A DNA stretch of 64,000 nt from Geobacillus thermocatenulatus (GCF_002217655.1 NZ_NEWK01000002.1:1777650-1841649); one strand, 5' to 3'; positions 37,800 through 49,544 are shown, counted from the stretch's first letter. A program made the numbers and translations. The notes: generated by a model not told the origin, from the sequence alone.

Positions 37800-39005
37800 C
37801 TATGGCAATACCCGTATTTTCACGCGCTTTCTGCCCCAACGAAACGCATCCGACCGTTCCGGGAAAAACACATCAATTTGATATCCGCGGATGCCTGAGC
37901 CGGTGTCAGCGGCAATGGCATATCCGTATCCTTCCACATACACTCTCGACCCAAGGGGGATGATGGACGGGTCGACCGCAATCACTTTAGCGGAAGGATT
38001 TTTGCGCAAGTTGATGCCCGTGCTTGTTATGCCTGAACAGCCTGCACAATAGGCCGTGTAGGCGGTGGCGGTGACGTAAAATTCCTTCGCGGCATGGTCC
38101 GAGCCGCGCGAGGACGGGCGGTCGGGCGCGGCAGCTAGGCGCACCATTTTCGTGCCGATGGCGACAATGCGCGCCTTGCTTTCTTTTAGCGTTTTCGCAG
38201 CGATTAGTTTGCGCGCCGTTTCTTTGCCGTTTTCCAATGTCACCTCATACGTTTTTTGAACCGTCCCTTTTTCTCCAGGCTGAATGACGCGCCGCTCTCC
38301 TTTCGGCAATGAGTCATCCCGTTTTGTCACCACGGCAAAGTCGACGGGTTCTTCCACTACATCGGTGACTTTTTTTACTCGGATCACGCGAATGGTCATC
38401 TGTTCTTTGACCGTTTCATGCAAGGAGGGCTCTATCCGATCGAGTTGACCTAGCTGAATCCCTTGCTGCTTCAAAAAGTCAGCGACCGTAGTCGAAGTTG
38501 TCCATACCTGCTGTTGTTTACCGCCGACATTGATGTGGACTGGAAACGCCTTTTCAACGCCGATGTCCATGCCTTTTTGAATTTTCGTCGAAAGCGCCGG
38601 CGCCACTTTGTCATACGCCCCGACCGCCACGTGCTGCGAACGGAGCAGCTCCGCGACCGTATCGGCTGTCGTCCATATCTTTTTCTTTTTTCCATTGACT
38701 GTCAGCGTCACTTCTTTGCTTGCTTCCCAAACAATATGGAGATCGTCGGTGATCGGCGAATGCAAGGACGGATAAACATAATCTTCTTTGCGCGGCTGAA
38801 TGTTTTGCTCCGCAAGCAGCTCTTTCACCGTTTTCGCATGAGTGCGAATTTCTTGTTTGTTTCCGTTTTTGATCAGCGTCACATCGTCTTTGGCCATCTC
38901 ATATCCAGCAACCCCTGTCGTCGCGGAGATGGCGAGAAACCCGCCCGCTGTGACGGTCACGTTTTTCCTCCATAAGTCCAGCCATTTCCTCCCATTCGGC
39001 AACAT
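37800..39005 (-). CDS. yabE: cell-wall-binding YabE (Rpf-like), G5 and 3D domains
   Basis: Secreted or membrane-anchored protein resembling resuscitation-promoting factors. An N-terminal hydrophobic segment (about 12-32, signal/anchor) is followed by three DUF348 repeats (about 40-210), a G5 domain (about 215-290) and a C-terminal 3D domain (about 310-401) with the catalytic-type aspartates in TATAYTAYCAGCSG and IAADTGSGIRG. The 3D fold is related to lytic transglycosylase MltA, so peptidoglycan cleavage is likely. The ATG at 39005 is 10 nt after AAAGGAGG. Its relative YuiC/YocH share the 3D domain. Confidence 0.93.
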   Translation of the reverse strand: MLPNGRKWLDLWRKNVTVTAGGFLAISATTGVAGYEMAKDDVTLIKNGNKQEIRTHAKTVKELLAEQNIQPRKEDYVYPSLHSPITDDLHIVWEASKEVTLTVNGKKKKIWTTADTVAELLRSQHVAVGAYDKVAPALSTKIQKGMDIGVEKAFPVHINVGGKQQQVWTTSTTVADFLKQQGIQLGQLDRIEPSLHETVKEQMTIRVIRVKKVTDVVEEPVDFAVVTKRDDSLPKGERRVIQPGEKGTVQKTYEVTLENGKETARKLIAAKTLKESKARIVAIGTKMVRLAAAPDRPSSRGSDHAAKEFYVTATAYTAYCAGCSGITSTGINLRKNPSAKVIAVDPSIIPLGSRVYVEGYGYAIAADTGSGIRGYQIDVFFPERSDAFRWGRKRVKIRVLP

Positions 39006-39205
39006 TAGATGAACGCCTCCTTTTTCTACGGAATTCCCCTCTCCCTTTAACATGTACGCACGAGCATACTCTATTATGCAGAAAATTCAGTGAAAAAGGA
39101 AGGAAGACTTGTCGACACGCGGTTGGCTCATATCGGCTGAATTTGTAGAATTTTATCGTCTTCGCCGCACCTTCGACAAGCTTCCCCGCTGTTCGACGCC
39201 TAATT

Positions 39206-39976
39206 TTAGCGGTCGATGGCGAACAATTTTTTGGCATTTTCCGCCGTTGTTTCCGCTACTTCGGCAAAAGAAATGTTTTTGATCTGTGCGATCGCTTCGG
39301 CAACGTATTTGACATAGCTCGGCTCGTTTCGTTTGCCGCGGAAAGGGTGAGGCGTTAAATATGGACAGTCGGTTTCGATCAATAAATGGCTGAGCGGAAT
39401 CTCCTTCGCCACTTCCTTCGGTTTTTTCGCATTTTTAAACGTGACCGGTCCGCCAAGGGAAATGAGAAAATTCATGTCCATGCACTGTTTGGCCACCTCG
39501 ACGCTGCCGCTGAAACAATGCATAATCCCGCCGACTTCGGCGGCGTTTTCCTCTTGCAAAATGTTTAAAATATCCGCCGTCGCCTCACGGTTATGAATAA
39601 TGATCGGCAACTTCACCTTTTTCGCCAGCCGAATTTGCTGCCGGAACACCTCTTGTTGCACGTCTTTCGGCGATTTATCCCAATGGTAGTCAAGCCCCAT
39701 CTCGCCGAGCGCCACGACTTTCGGGTGAGCGGCGAGCTGTTCAATCATCTGCAAATCATCGTCCGTCATCTCGATCGCATCAACCGGATGCCAGCCAACC
39801 GCCGCATAAATAAACGGATACCGCTCGGCCAGCTTGATCGCCCGATCGATCGTCGGACGGTCAAACCCGACGACGACAATGTGTGAAACCCCTTCATCGC
39901 GGGCGCGTTCAATGACTTGTTCCAAATCTTCTTCGTATTGGACTGCATTCAAATGCGCGTGCGTATCAAACAGCAT
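39206..39976 (-). CDS. tatD: TatD-family metal-dependent DNase
   Basis: TIM-barrel hydrolase, 256 residues, with metal ligands in FDTHAHLN (start), EMGLDYHWD, IIIHNREA, MHCFSG and the distal ETDCPYLTPHPFRGKRNEP. TatD proteins act as 3'-5' exonucleases and possibly D-aminoacyl-tRNA hydrolases. B. subtilis yabD is in the same place after metS. The 200-bp gap to yabE holds no gene and no convincing terminator. Confidence 0.95.
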   Translation of the reverse strand: MLFDTHAHLNAVQYEEDLEQVIERARDEGVSHIVVVGFDRPTIDRAIKLAERYPFIYAAVGWHPVDAIEMTDDDLQMIEQLAAHPKVVALGEMGLDYHWDKSPKDVQQEVFRQQIRLAKKVKLPIIIHNREATADILNILQEENAAEVGGIMHCFSGSVEVAKQCMDMNFLISLGGPVTFKNAKKPKEVAKEIPLSHLLIETDCPYLTPHPFRGKRNEPSYVKYVAEAIAQIKNISFAEVAETTAENAKKLFAIDR

Positions 39977-40111
39977 ACGAATGCCCTCTTTTCCACCTTG
40001 ATGTTAAGTGTAGCATAGAAATTGGTTACATACGTCACATTTCGTTAACATTTCCATTACAAAATAGCGACAAGGAGGTGTCAAGCGCAACACCCCCTGC
40101 CAAGCAAACCG

Positions 40112-42067
<1,956 letters not shown>

Positions 42068-42358
42068 TTAGGCCCTCCCTCGTACTGTTGAGCATAAAAG
42101 CCCCCGTCCGGCGACGAGAGCGGCGTTACTTCTATTTTACATAATTTTTTCATTCTACAAAAACATCTATTTCTCGTGGGCTGAAAAAATATACCCAAAC
42201 CGGCAAAAATACGGCCGCGTTTTCAACCATCGCTGCGAATTTGTTATACAAGGATAGAGTTTAGATGGGCAAATTCATTCGTTTTCCCCTTTCTTTCTAA
42301 ACAAACTTTTTTTTGAAATAACAATATACATTTTTTTAAAATTTTACATATTAAAGGA

Positions 42359-42387
42359 TTGACGCTTAATGGAAACACTGATATGAT
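42359..42387 (+). promoter_or_regulatory. sigma-A promoter of abrB
   Basis: TTGACG (42359-42364), 17 bp, TATGAT (42382-42387) on the plus strand. The region 42065-42358 between metG and this promoter is A/T-rich and has no gene. Confidence 0.9.
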
Positions 42388-42403
42388 TAGGTTGTAGGAA
42401 ATT

Positions 42404-42420
42404 TGTCGAATATTGACGAA
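42404..42420 (+). promoter_or_regulatory. tandem Spo0A boxes downstream of the abrB promoter
   Basis: TGTCGAA (42404-42410) and TGACGAA (42414-42420) are two perfect TGNCGAA heptamers one helical turn apart. They lie downstream of the -10, the position from which Spo0A-P represses abrB in B. subtilis. Confidence 0.85.
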
Positions 42421-42459
42421 TAAACAACAAAAACTTTTTTGCGGAGAGGAGAATCGACG

Positions 42460-42759
42460 ATGAAATCGACAGGGATCGTGCGTAAAGTCGATGAGTTAGG
42501 CCGCGTCGTCATTCCAATTGAGCTGCGACGTACGCTGGATATTAACGAAAAAGATGCGTTGGAAATTTATGTTGACGATGATCGCATCATTTTGAAAAAG
42601 TATAAGCCGAACATGACGTGTGTCGTCACCGGCGAAGTGTCGGACGACAACTTCAAACTGGCCGGCGGCAAAATCATTTTAAGCCGCGAAGGCGCGGAAA
42701 TTTTGCTGCAGGAGATCCAACAGCATCTAGAAGCAGCAACAGACAAAGAAAAAGAATAA
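42460..42759 (+). CDS. abrB: transition-state regulator AbrB
   Basis: Global repressor of post-exponential genes, 99 residues. The N-terminal swapped-hairpin DNA-binding domain reads STGIVRKVDELGRVVIPIEL, nearly identical to B. subtilis AbrB; the C-terminal part is the multimerisation domain with TCVVTGEVSDDN. The ATG follows AGAGGAG. It is one of three plus-strand protein genes. Its expected targets in the window include spoVG, whose upstream A/T-rich region is typical of AbrB binding. Confidence 0.97.
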   Translation: MKSTGIVRKVDELGRVVIPIELRRTLDINEKDALEIYVDDDRIILKKYKPNMTCVVTGEVSDDNFKLAGGKIILSREGAEILLQEIQQHLEAATDKEKE

Positions 42760-42761
42760 AA

Positions 42762-42795
42762 AAGTTTCTCTGGCTTCAGAGAAACTCTTTTTTTT
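42762..42795 (+). terminator. bidirectional terminator shared by abrB and rsmI
   Basis: A perfect 10-bp stem AGTTTCTCTG/CAGAGAAACT with a GCTT loop. T runs flank it on both strands, CTTTTTTTT on plus and TTTTTTATT on minus. The rsmI stop codon lies inside the hairpin. Confidence 0.92.
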
Positions 42796-43687
42796 CTTCT
42801 TCTTGCTGTTGATGATACTGTCGATAAACGTCGCGTTTCGACATATTTCGATCACTGGCCGCCTGTTTCACCGCCTCCTTGACGGAAAGGCTGTGCTCGC
42901 GAATATAATAATCGACATGTTCGACAAGCGAAAGCGGCTGCCACCATTCCTCTCCCTCTTGCTCCTGTTTATTCCCGTCTCGCGCCCCTTCGACAATGAG
43001 GCAAAATTCGCCGCGGATGTCATGTTCTTCCGCCCAGGCGACCGCATCGCTTAAATCGCCGCGGATGAACTCCTCAAACCGTTTCGTCAACTCGCGGCCA
43101 AGAGCGATGCGCCGATTGCCGAATATATCATACATAAGAGCGAGCGTTTCTTTCAAGCGGTGGGGCGCCTCATAAAAAATTAACGTCTCCGCCGCTGTTT
43201 TTAATGACAGCAGCTGCTCTTTTTTCTCTTTTTTCACCCGTTTCAAAAAGCCGACAAACAAAAAGCGGTCCGTGGGCAGCCCGGAGGCGACAAGCGCTGT
43301 CAATGCCGCGTTCGCTCCAGGAAGAGGGACGACGCGGCAGCGCTCAGCAAGCGCCGCAGCAATAAGCTCATAGCCCGGATCGGAAATGCCGGGCATCCCG
43401 GCGTCGCTCACCAATGCCACCGTTTTTCCTTCCTTCAGCCATTCGACAAGCTGCCGGCCGCTCGCGTATTTATTATGCTCATGGTAGCTGACGAGCGGCG
43501 TATGAATGCCGAAATGAGCGAGCAGCTTTTTCGTCTGCCTTGTGTCCTCGGCGGCGATGACATCAGCTTCCTGAAGCGTCCTAACCGCACGAAACGTCAT
43601 ATCCTCCAAATTGCCGATCGGCGTCGGCACGATGTACAGCGTCCCTTGCTCCGTTTGTTCGGTAAAACTTTTTTGCTGCCAAAGCAT
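42776..43687 (-). CDS. rsmI: 16S rRNA (cytidine-1402-2'-O)-methyltransferase
   Basis: SAM-dependent tetrapyrrole-methylase-fold enzyme that 2'-O-methylates C1402 in the decoding centre. The 303 residues open with the YIVPTPIGNLEDMT motif (about 18-31), then AAEDTRQTKKLL, LVSDAGMPGISDPG, and PLPGANAALTALVASGLP. The C-terminal tail is glutamate- and lysine-rich and ends within the shared terminator. The ATG follows AAAGGGGCGG. The gene yazA, which in B. subtilis separates it from trmN6 (yabB), is absent; the gap is 15 bp. Confidence 0.95.
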   Translation of the reverse strand: MLWQQKSFTEQTEQGTLYIVPTPIGNLEDMTFRAVRTLQEADVIAAEDTRQTKKLLAHFGIHTPLVSYHEHNKYASGRQLVEWLKEGKTVALVSDAGMPGISDPGYELIAAALAERCRVVPLPGANAALTALVASGLPTDRFLFVGFLKRVKKEKKEQLLSLKTAAETLIFYEAPHRLKETLALMYDIFGNRRIALGRELTKRFEEFIRGDLSDAVAWAEEHDIRGEFCLIVEGARDGNKQEQEGEEWWQPLSLVEHVDYYIREHSLSVKEAVKQAASDRNMSKRDVYRQYHQQQEEEKKEFL

Positions 43688-43702
43688 CCTTGTTCCGCCC
43701 CT

Positions 43703-44452
43703 TTAAGATGAAATAATGCCATATAAGATCCGCTTCGTCTCCTCGGTACATTCGTTATTCTCATCATACACGACAAGCGGAGGCAACACTTTTAAGTCCG
43801 GGCCTGCATCTTTTGTCCCTTCAATTAAAATCATATTCGCCTCTTTGCCCTCTTTCGGGTACACAAAGCGGAGCCGTTTCGGCTCAAGACGGTATTGGCG
43901 CATGAGCGTCACAAGGTCAAGCAGCCGCCCGGGCCGGTGGACGAACGCCGCCTTCCCTCCTTGCTTCAACAGCTGGCTGCTGACTCGAATCACATCCTCT
44001 AGGGTGCAATAAATTTCATGGCGGGCGATGGCGATATGTTCATTTTTGCTCAGTTCGTCTTTGCCGACTGCCGGAAAATACGGGGGGTTGCACGTGACGA
44101 CATCGTACCGGCTGTAACCGATCCGTTGCGGCGCTTCTTTAATGTCGCCGTGTATGATCTCGATTTGTCCTTCAAGCCCGTTGTATTGCACGCTTCGCCT
44201 CGCCATGTCGCAAAGCCGTTCTTGAATTTCGATGCCGATGATCGTCCCTTTTGTTCGCCGGCTCAACAAGAGGGGAATCACCCCGTTGCCCGTGCACAAA
44301 TCAACAATCTGCCCCTTTTGAATCGGCATATAGGCAAAATGAGCAAGGAGCACGGCATCAAGGGAAAACGAAAATACAGATGGACTTTGAATGATGCGGA
44401 GCTCTTCGTTAAACAAATAATCGAGCCGTTCATCCTCGTACAATTCCACCAT
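43703..44452 (-). CDS. trmN6: N6-adenine tRNA methyltransferase-like protein (YabB/TrmN6 family)
   Basis: Rossmann-fold methyltransferase of 249 residues with the SAM loop [18 protein letters not shown] and the N6-adenine motif CNPPYFP. E. coli TrmN6 (YfiC) methylates A37 of tRNA-Val; that this protein does the same is an inference from family membership. The ATG follows AATGGAGG. It precedes rsmI by 15 bp. Confidence 0.9.
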   Translation of the reverse strand: MVELYEDERLDYLFNEELRIIQSPSVFSFSLDAVLLAHFAYMPIQKGQIVDLCTGNGVIPLLLSRRTKGTIIGIEIQERLCDMARRSVQYNGLEGQIEIIHGDIKEAPQRIGYSRYDVVTCNPPYFPAVGKDELSKNEHIAIARHEIYCTLEDVIRVSSQLLKQGGKAAFVHRPGRLLDLVTLMRQYRLEPKRLRFVYPKEGKEANMILIEGTKDAGPDLKVLPPLVVYDENNECTEETKRILYGIISS

Positions 44453-44471
44453 AACGCACGATCCTCCATTG

Positions 44472-44500
44472 AAAAAAATAACCTTTCCGAAACGGAAAGG
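44472..44500 (-). terminator. Rho-independent terminator after yabA
   Basis: Stem CCTTTCCG/CGGAAAGG with a 3-4 nt loop, then TTATTTTTTTC on the minus strand, 13 bp after the yabA stop and before trmN6. Confidence 0.88.
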
Positions 44501-44512
44501 GTGGCGCTGCCT

Positions 44513-44875
44513 TTAGGTTTTGTTCAAAAACGACAAGCAAAACAAACAATCGCCCTCGGTGCGAATGCTTCCGTAATGGATGTGACAAATATGAAACCCT
44601 TCTTGGTAAAGGCGGGCTAAATTGTCATACCCTTCGCCAATGTCGATGAGTTTTTTGCCATGTTTGTCCCCTTTTCGTTTGCCTTCTTCCCATGCTTCTG
44701 ACAATTGTTCAAGCCGACGGCGCAAATGAGCATTTTCGATTTGCAGCTGGTGATTCTCTTCTAACAGCTCCGTTACGCGCTGTTTCAGCTGCACCAGCTC
44801 GCGGTAAAAATAACTAAGTTGCTCTTCCATATTGGCCACTGATCGAAACACTTCTTTTTTATCTACTTTTTCCAC
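44513..44875 (-). CDS. yabA: replication initiation control protein YabA
   Basis: Binds DnaA and DnaN to limit re-initiation. The N-terminal half is a coiled coil (about 10-65) that forms a tetramer, and the C-terminal half carries the zinc-binding residues in [11 protein letters not shown] and DCLFCLSFL. The start is unclear: GTG at 44875 (120 aa) is best spaced to GGGGTGGGG, and GTG at 44884 would add three residues. It follows ricT, as in B. subtilis. Confidence 0.93.
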   Translation of the reverse strand: MEKVDKKEVFRSVANMEEQLSYFYRELVQLKQRVTELLEENHQLQIENAHLRRRLEQLSEAWEEGKRKGDKHGKKLIDIGEGYDNLARLYQEGFHICHIHYGSIRTEGDCLFCLSFLNKT

Positions 44876-44890
44876 TGGCCCCACCCCAAA

Positions 44891-45718
44891 TTAATCTGCG
44901 ACGCGAATGGACAACGTCCCGTTTTTCATCAGCTCATCGAGTGTATATTCGACGACCCGTCCGAATTCTGGAAGCTCGATTTGCAGCACCCGCTCTAAAA
45001 TGTTCAAGCCGACGACTTTGCCGAAGCCGTGCGGTGTTTCGACATATTCCCCTAAATCCGGGAGTTGTTCTTTCGCCGTCTCATACTCTTCGTTTTCATA
45101 TTTCAGGCAACACATCAGCCGGCCGCACAACCCGGAAATTTTCGTTGGATTGAGCGACAAGTTTTGATCTTTCGCCATTTTGATCGACACCGGTTCAAAA
45201 TCGCCTAAAAACGTCGAACAACAAAGCATGCGGCCGCACGGCCCGATGCCGCCAAGCATTTTCGCCTCGTCGCGCACCCCAATTTGCCGCAGCTCAATGC
45301 GCGTGCGGAAAATCGACGCTAAGTCCTTCACAAGCTCGCGGAAATCGACGCGCCCATCGGCAGTGAAATAAAAGATCACTTTATTGCGGTCAAACGTATA
45401 TTCCACATCGACGAGCTTCATTTCCAGCCCGTGCTCCTCCACTTTGCGCAAGCAAATGTCATACGCCTCGCGCGCCGCCTTTTTGTTTTCTTCTACAACC
45501 CATTTATCTTTCTCATTCGCCACGCGGATCACTTTTTTGAGCGGCAGCACGATGTCGTTTTCGTCGACTTGTTTATTGGCGATGACGACTTTTCCGTACT
45601 CAATGCCTCGGACCGTCTCGACAATGACGAATTCGCCGACGGGAATCACGGCATCGCCAGGGTCAAAATAATAAATTTTCCCTGCTTTTTTAAAACGGAC
45701 GCCGACTACCGTATACAA
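44891..45718 (-). CDS. ricT: RicT (YaaT), PSP1-domain subunit of the Y-complex
   Basis: Component of the RicAFT complex that assists RNase Y-dependent mRNA processing and influences Spo0A phosphorylation. The 275 residues contain the PSP1 C-terminal domain (about 65-155) and a cysteine-rich stretch, GPCGRMLCCSTFL and GLCGRLMCC, that binds an iron-sulfur cluster in B. subtilis. The start is TTG at 45718, well spaced from AAGGAGGGAG. It lies directly after holB. Confidence 0.95.
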   Translation of the reverse strand: MYTVVGVRFKKAGKIYYFDPGDAVIPVGEFVIVETVRGIEYGKVVIANKQVDENDIVLPLKKVIRVANEKDKWVVEENKKAAREAYDICLRKVEEHGLEMKLVDVEYTFDRNKVIFYFTADGRVDFRELVKDLASIFRTRIELRQIGVRDEAKMLGGIGPCGRMLCCSTFLGDFEPVSIKMAKDQNLSLNPTKISGLCGRLMCCLKYENEEYETAKEQLPDLGEYVETPHGFGKVVGLNILERVLQIELPEFGRVVEYTLDELMKNGTLSIRVAD

Positions 45719-45732
45719 CGGCTCTCCCTCCT

Positions 45733-46725
45733 TTACCGCTTCAATTGAAGAACGAGTTGCTCAACAAGCAACGCCGTGCTCATATTCGTTGTATGGAAAC
45801 GCGTTTTCGCTTGTAAAATCGCTTCCATGCCAGCCACAATCCGCCGCTGCGGGCAAGCAAGCGCCCATCGTTGCAGGCGGTCCAGCTGATCGCGGTATAA
45901 CACGCCGTCCATCTGCCCGGTTTGAATATGCAACAAATCGCGGTATAAATATAAAAGCAAATCAAGTCCAAGGTCAAGCTGATGGCTTTCCAAAAAATGC
46001 GGAAACAAGCGGTCGTGGATGAAAAACAAAAGTTGCAGCTCCGGCTTGCCCAGCATCTCATACCATTGTAGCACTAATGTTCGCGCCTCGGCAAACCAAC
46101 GATCTTTGGCAAGCGCCAGTGCTTCCTCGAAGCTGTTTGTCAAATGGGCAGCCAACAGCGCCAACGGCAACGGCACGTGCTCCTCGACAAGTTCCTGGGC
46201 GAGCTCTGCCGGCGGCAACGGCCGGAACGAAAGCACTTGACAGCGGGAAACGATCGTCCCTAGCAGGCGGTGGTATTGCTCAGTCAGCAATACCGCCACC
46301 GTCCCCGGATGCGGCTCTTCCAAAAATTTCAGAAGGCTGTTGGCAGCGCTTGTCGTCATTTGATCGGCGTGCTCCACGATGTACATTTTTTTATCCGACT
46401 CGACCGCTGTTTTCGAGAACTCTTGCTGCAGCCATTCGATTTGTTCCTTTTTGATTGATCCTCCATCTGGGCCGATCATCCGGACGTCAGGGTGGTTGCC
46501 GGAGTCGATGCGCCGGCAGTTGCGGCACTCTAGACAAGGGGAAACTCCGATTGGGGACAGACAAAACAAACATTTCGCCAACAACAAACTGGCCGCTTTT
46601 TTGCCCGTCCCCCGCTGGCCCTCAAACAAGTACGCATGAGAAATCCGCCCTTTTTCCAAGCCGCTTTGCAGCATTTTCGCCACCACCGGCTGGCGTTTCG
46701 CTAGCTGTTCCCATCGCATCGCCAT
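45733..46725 (-). CDS. holB: DNA polymerase III, delta' subunit
   Basis: Clamp-loader subunit, 330 residues, related to DnaX. The Walker-like loop is GQRGTGKKAASLL, a zinc module is made of CLFCxxxxxxxCLECRNC, and the SRC motif is in IVSRCQVLSF. The ATG at 46725 (MAMRWEQL) fits the family start; the open frame continues upstream to 46791 without conserved sequence. In B. subtilis darA (yaaQ) and yaaR lie between tmk and holB; here tmk ends only 79 bp upstream and neither gene is present. Confidence 0.95.
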   Translation of the reverse strand: MAMRWEQLAKRQPVVAKMLQSGLEKGRISHAYLFEGQRGTGKKAASLLLAKCLFCLSPIGVSPCLECRNCRRIDSGNHPDVRMIGPDGGSIKKEQIEWLQQEFSKTAVESDKKMYIVEHADQMTTSAANSLLKFLEEPHPGTVAVLLTEQYHRLLGTIVSRCQVLSFRPLPPAELAQELVEEHVPLPLALLAAHLTNSFEEALALAKDRWFAEARTLVLQWYEMLGKPELQLLFFIHDRLFPHFLESHQLDLGLDLLLYLYRDLLHIQTGQMDGVLYRDQLDRLQRWALACPQRRIVAGMEAILQAKTRFHTTNMSTALLVEQLVLQLKR

Positions 46726-46804
46726 CACTCTTCCTTGATTTCTTATTTCTATTCTATCATGTCCGCTAGGAATCATCACGGTCGGATTCATGGAAATGGC
46801 GCTG

Positions 46805-47437
46805 TCATCTTCCTTTCAAGCGGGAAAGCACCGCTGCTGTTGTTTCGGCGAATACATCATCAAGCGGACGGTTCGCGTCGATGACGACAATGCGGTCGGC
46901 AAACCGTCTGGCGAGTTCCTGATACCCTTCTCGCACCTTCTCATGAAAAGACAACGTTTCAAGGTCAAGCCGATTCACTTCCCGGCCGCGGTTTCGCCGG
47001 ATTCGTTCAAGCCCAATTTGCGGATCGATATCAAAATAAATCGTCAGCGACGGCATATACCCATCAATAGCGAACTCATTAATTTTCCATACTTCTTCAA
47101 TGCCAAGCCCGCGGGCAAATCCTTGGTAGGCGAGGGAGCTGTCAACAAACCGGTCGCAAAGGACGACGCACCCAGCCTCAAGCGCCGGCACGATTTTCTC
47201 AAGCAAATGCTGCCGGCGCGCCGCCGCATATAAAAGCGCCTCCGTCCGCCCGTCCATTTCCGTATAATCACGGTTTAAAATGATGGAGCGAATCGCCTCG
47301 GCAATGCGCACCCCGCCCGGTTCCCTCGTCGCCACGACGTCAATCCCCCGCTCACGCAACAACGACTCCAATTTGCTGATCATCGTCGTTTTGCCGGCTC
47401 CTTCCGGCCCTTCAAACGAAAAAAAGCATCCGTTCAT
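46805..47437 (-). CDS. tmk: thymidylate kinase
   Basis: Phosphorylates dTMP to dTDP. The 210-residue chain has the P-loop [11 protein letters not shown], the [12 protein letters not shown] motif with the DR(Y/F) pair, and the lid TREPGG in the expected order. The start could be ATG at 47437 or the adjacent GTG at 47440, which is better spaced from AAAGG; upstream sequence overlaps yaaO and is not conserved. It follows yaaO with a short overlap of frames. Confidence 0.95.
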   Translation of the reverse strand: MNGCFFSFEGPEGAGKTTMISKLESLLRERGIDVVATREPGGVRIAEAIRSIILNRDYTEMDGRTEALLYAAARRQHLLEKIVPALEAGCVVLCDRFVDSSLAYQGFARGLGIEEVWKINEFAIDGYMPSLTIYFDIDPQIGLERIRRNRGREVNRLDLETLSFHEKVREGYQELARRFADRIVVIDANRPLDDVFAETTAAVLSRLKGR

Positions 47438-47463
47438 CACTCGCGGCATCCTTTCCATCCTTC

Positions 47464-48897
47464 CTATTCGTATACAACCAGCTGACCATCTTTCAGCCGG
47501 CTTCCGCCTTGTATGTGCGCCCGCTGACAAAGAAGCTGGCGGATCTGTTCAATATGGCCGCGGCCGATCCGTTCTCCGACCCACACGAGCGGCACCCCAG
47601 GCGGATATGGAATGACCGTTTCCGCTGCTATATGTCCTTCAGCTTCCTCGAGCGCCACAGCTTTTGTCCGCAAATGGCGAAGCTCATTATACGGGACTAA
47701 AACCGATAGCGGCGGTCCGAGAAAAGGCGAAGCGTCACACACCGGCGCCTCGCCATCTGGCAAATCGCGCCACGCTCGTTTGATTTTCTCCGCTGCTTCC
47801 TGAAGCCGCCCAGTTACCGCCAGCGGGCAAACGAAAAGCACATTCATTTGATCAGCAAGCTCGACAAACACCCCTTCGCGCTCAAGCCGACGCTGAAGTT
47901 CATACCCGGTCAAGGAACAGCGCGTCTGCACCGTTACTTTCAGCGGGTCGGTCTGTACGCCAAAATGGCGGGAACAAACGACTGCCACCCCGTCAATATC
48001 GGCCAAGGCTGCTTTAAACTTCTCAATTTCTGCCACAATCGCCGCCGTATCGCTTTTTGAAAGCTGGGCGACATAACTCCGCGCCAAATCGAGCGACGCC
48101 ATAATCGGGTAAGACGGGCTGCTTGACTGAAACAACTGCAAAAAATATTTCAACCGCTCAAGATCAACCAGCTCGCTGTTTACATGCAAAAACGCTCCCA
48201 TCGTCATCGCCGGCAACGTTTTATGCGCCGACTGTACGACGACATCAGCGCCATAGCCAAGCGCCGATGTCGGAAAAGGGGGGCCGGCAACGAAATGAGC
48301 GCCATGCGCCTCATCAACCAGCACCGGAATGCCATGTTCATGAACGAGACGGACGATTTCTGTCAAATCGGCGGCCATTCCATAATAATTTGGGTTCGTC
48401 AATACAACCGAAGCAACATCATCATAAAGCGCCAATGCCTCTTTGACCGCTTCAGGACGAATGTGCGACGCGACACACACATCACGGTCAAACTCGGGAG
48501 CAAGTAGAACAGGAGTGGCCCCCATGAGTTGCAATGCATGCATCACCGATTTATGGCAATTGCGTTGTACAATTACTTTCTTCCTCTTTCCATCACACAC
48601 GGCGGCGATCATGGCCAAATTCCCTGCCGTCGAACCGTTCACAAGGAAAAACGTCTCCCTAACGCCATACAGCTCAGCCGCCAGCGCCTGCGCCTCGGCA
48701 ATCACCGACTCAGGATGATGCAAGTCATCCAAGCCGGAAATTTCCGTCGCATCCAACGCCAACAGCGGCGCAAACATATCTCGCCCTCGTTTTGAAAACA
48801 AAGCGCCGTATTTATGTCCCGGCACGTGAAACGAAACCGGGCGGCGCGCCCAATGGTGCGCGAGAGCGTCATATAAAGGAGTTTTCGTTTGATCCAT
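47464..48897 (-). CDS. yaaO: PLP-dependent Orn/Lys/Arg decarboxylase-family protein YaaO
   Basis: Fold-type I PLP enzyme of 477 residues. It has [12 protein letters not shown] near residue 20, [19 protein letters not shown] (PLP aspartate/histidine) and the Schiff-base lysine in [15 protein letters not shown]. Homologues include SpeA arginine decarboxylase and lysine decarboxylases; B. subtilis YaaO has no proven substrate, so the amino acid is left open. The third of three consecutive ATGs (48897) is best spaced from AAAGAGG. It lies upstream of tmk. Confidence 0.92.
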   Translation of the reverse strand: MDQTKTPLYDALAHHWARRPVSFHVPGHKYGALFSKRGRDMFAPLLALDATEISGLDDLHHPESVIAEAQALAAELYGVRETFFLVNGSTAGNLAMIAAVCDGKRKKVIVQRNCHKSVMHALQLMGATPVLLAPEFDRDVCVASHIRPEAVKEALALYDDVASVVLTNPNYYGMAADLTEIVRLVHEHGIPVLVDEAHGAHFVAGPPFPTSALGYGADVVVQSAHKTLPAMTMGAFLHVNSELVDLERLKYFLQLFQSSSPSYPIMASLDLARSYVAQLSKSDTAAIVAEIEKFKAALADIDGVAVVCSRHFGVQTDPLKVTVQTRCSLTGYELQRRLEREGVFVELADQMNVLFVCPLAVTGRLQEAAEKIKRAWRDLPDGEAPVCDASPFLGPPLSVLVPYNELRHLRTKAVALEEAEGHIAAETVIPYPPGVPLVWVGERIGRGHIEQIRQLLCQRAHIQGGSRLKDGQLVVYE

Positions 48898-49036
48898 CAT
48901 CATCCTCTTTCCTTGCTGTCTGTCCCAGAACGGCCATCATCCGGGCAGACTGCCGAAATGCATGGGATATGCAGGAGAAACATCAAACATATAGTATCAC
49001 AAACGCCCGAAAAAACGCACGAGTCGCGTCAAACGC

Positions 49037-49066
49037 AAATAAAAACAGGCCCAAATGCAGGCCCTG
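49037..49066 (-). terminator. terminator after csfB
   Basis: An imperfect CAGGGCC/GGGCCTG hairpin with loop TGCATTT, then TTTTTATTT on the minus strand, directly after the csfB stop. Confidence 0.75.
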
Positions 49067-49067
49067 A

Positions 49068-49274
49068 TTACGAGTGAATTTTCGATGTAAACATTTTGCG
49101 CAGCTGCCGCACATAAAACGAGTAGTCCGGGTCGTCCGTATTCGTTTGCACAATCGCCTGGTTGCAGTCCAAACAAAGAAAATGGCCAAACAGGAAAATA
49201 CCTTCCTTTTTTTCCTGTTCACAAACGATGCATGCATGTTCGCGTTGATTCCGGTCTGCTATTGATGTCCTCAC
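49068..49274 (-). CDS. csfB: anti-sigma-G/E factor CsfB (Gin)
   Basis: Small zinc protein that inhibits premature sigma-G in the forespore and sigma-E there. The 68 residues contain CIVCEQEKKEG and FLCLDCNQA, two CxxC pairs, followed by DPDYSFYVRQL. A GTG at 49274 is six bases after GGAGGTG; another GTG nine bases upstream overlaps that site. Position next to bofA/rRNA and a sigma-F-like promoter match B. subtilis. Confidence 0.94.
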   Translation of the reverse strand: MRTSIADRNQREHACIVCEQEKKEGIFLFGHFLCLDCNQAIVQTNTDDPDYSFYVRQLRKMFTSKIHS

Positions 49275-49294
49275 GCTCTCCACCTCCCATCCTC

Positions 49295-49324
49295 TATGTT
49301 TCCCACATTGCTAACATTCTATAC
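49295..49324 (-). promoter_or_regulatory. sigma-F promoter of csfB
   Basis: GTATA (49324-49320), 15 bp, GGGAAACATA (49304-49295) on the minus strand. The -35 is perfect and the -10 has one mismatch to GGNNANANTW. It lies 21 bp before the csfB start. Confidence 0.7.
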
Positions 49325-49375
49325 TAGTAGATGAAAGGAAGAGAGACATTGAGCGGGTCCTTATCGTTTTTTCCT

Positions 49376-49419
49376 CAAAAAACGAAAGCAGCCAATTGCA
49401 CAAATGCAACTGGCTGCTC
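49376..49419 (-). terminator. terminator of the shortened rRNA locus
   Basis: A long stem AGCAGCCA-TTGCA / TGCAA-TGGCTGCT with one mismatch, followed by a T run on the minus strand (CGTTTTTTG), starting 8 bp after the 5S gene. Confidence 0.92.
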
Positions 49420-49426
49420 GTTTATT

Positions 49427-49544
<118 letters not shown>

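Noticed and set aside
40070..40111. GGTGT/ACACC hairpin after metG as terminator
   Set aside because: No T run follows on the minus strand, so it does not qualify as a Rho-independent terminator.
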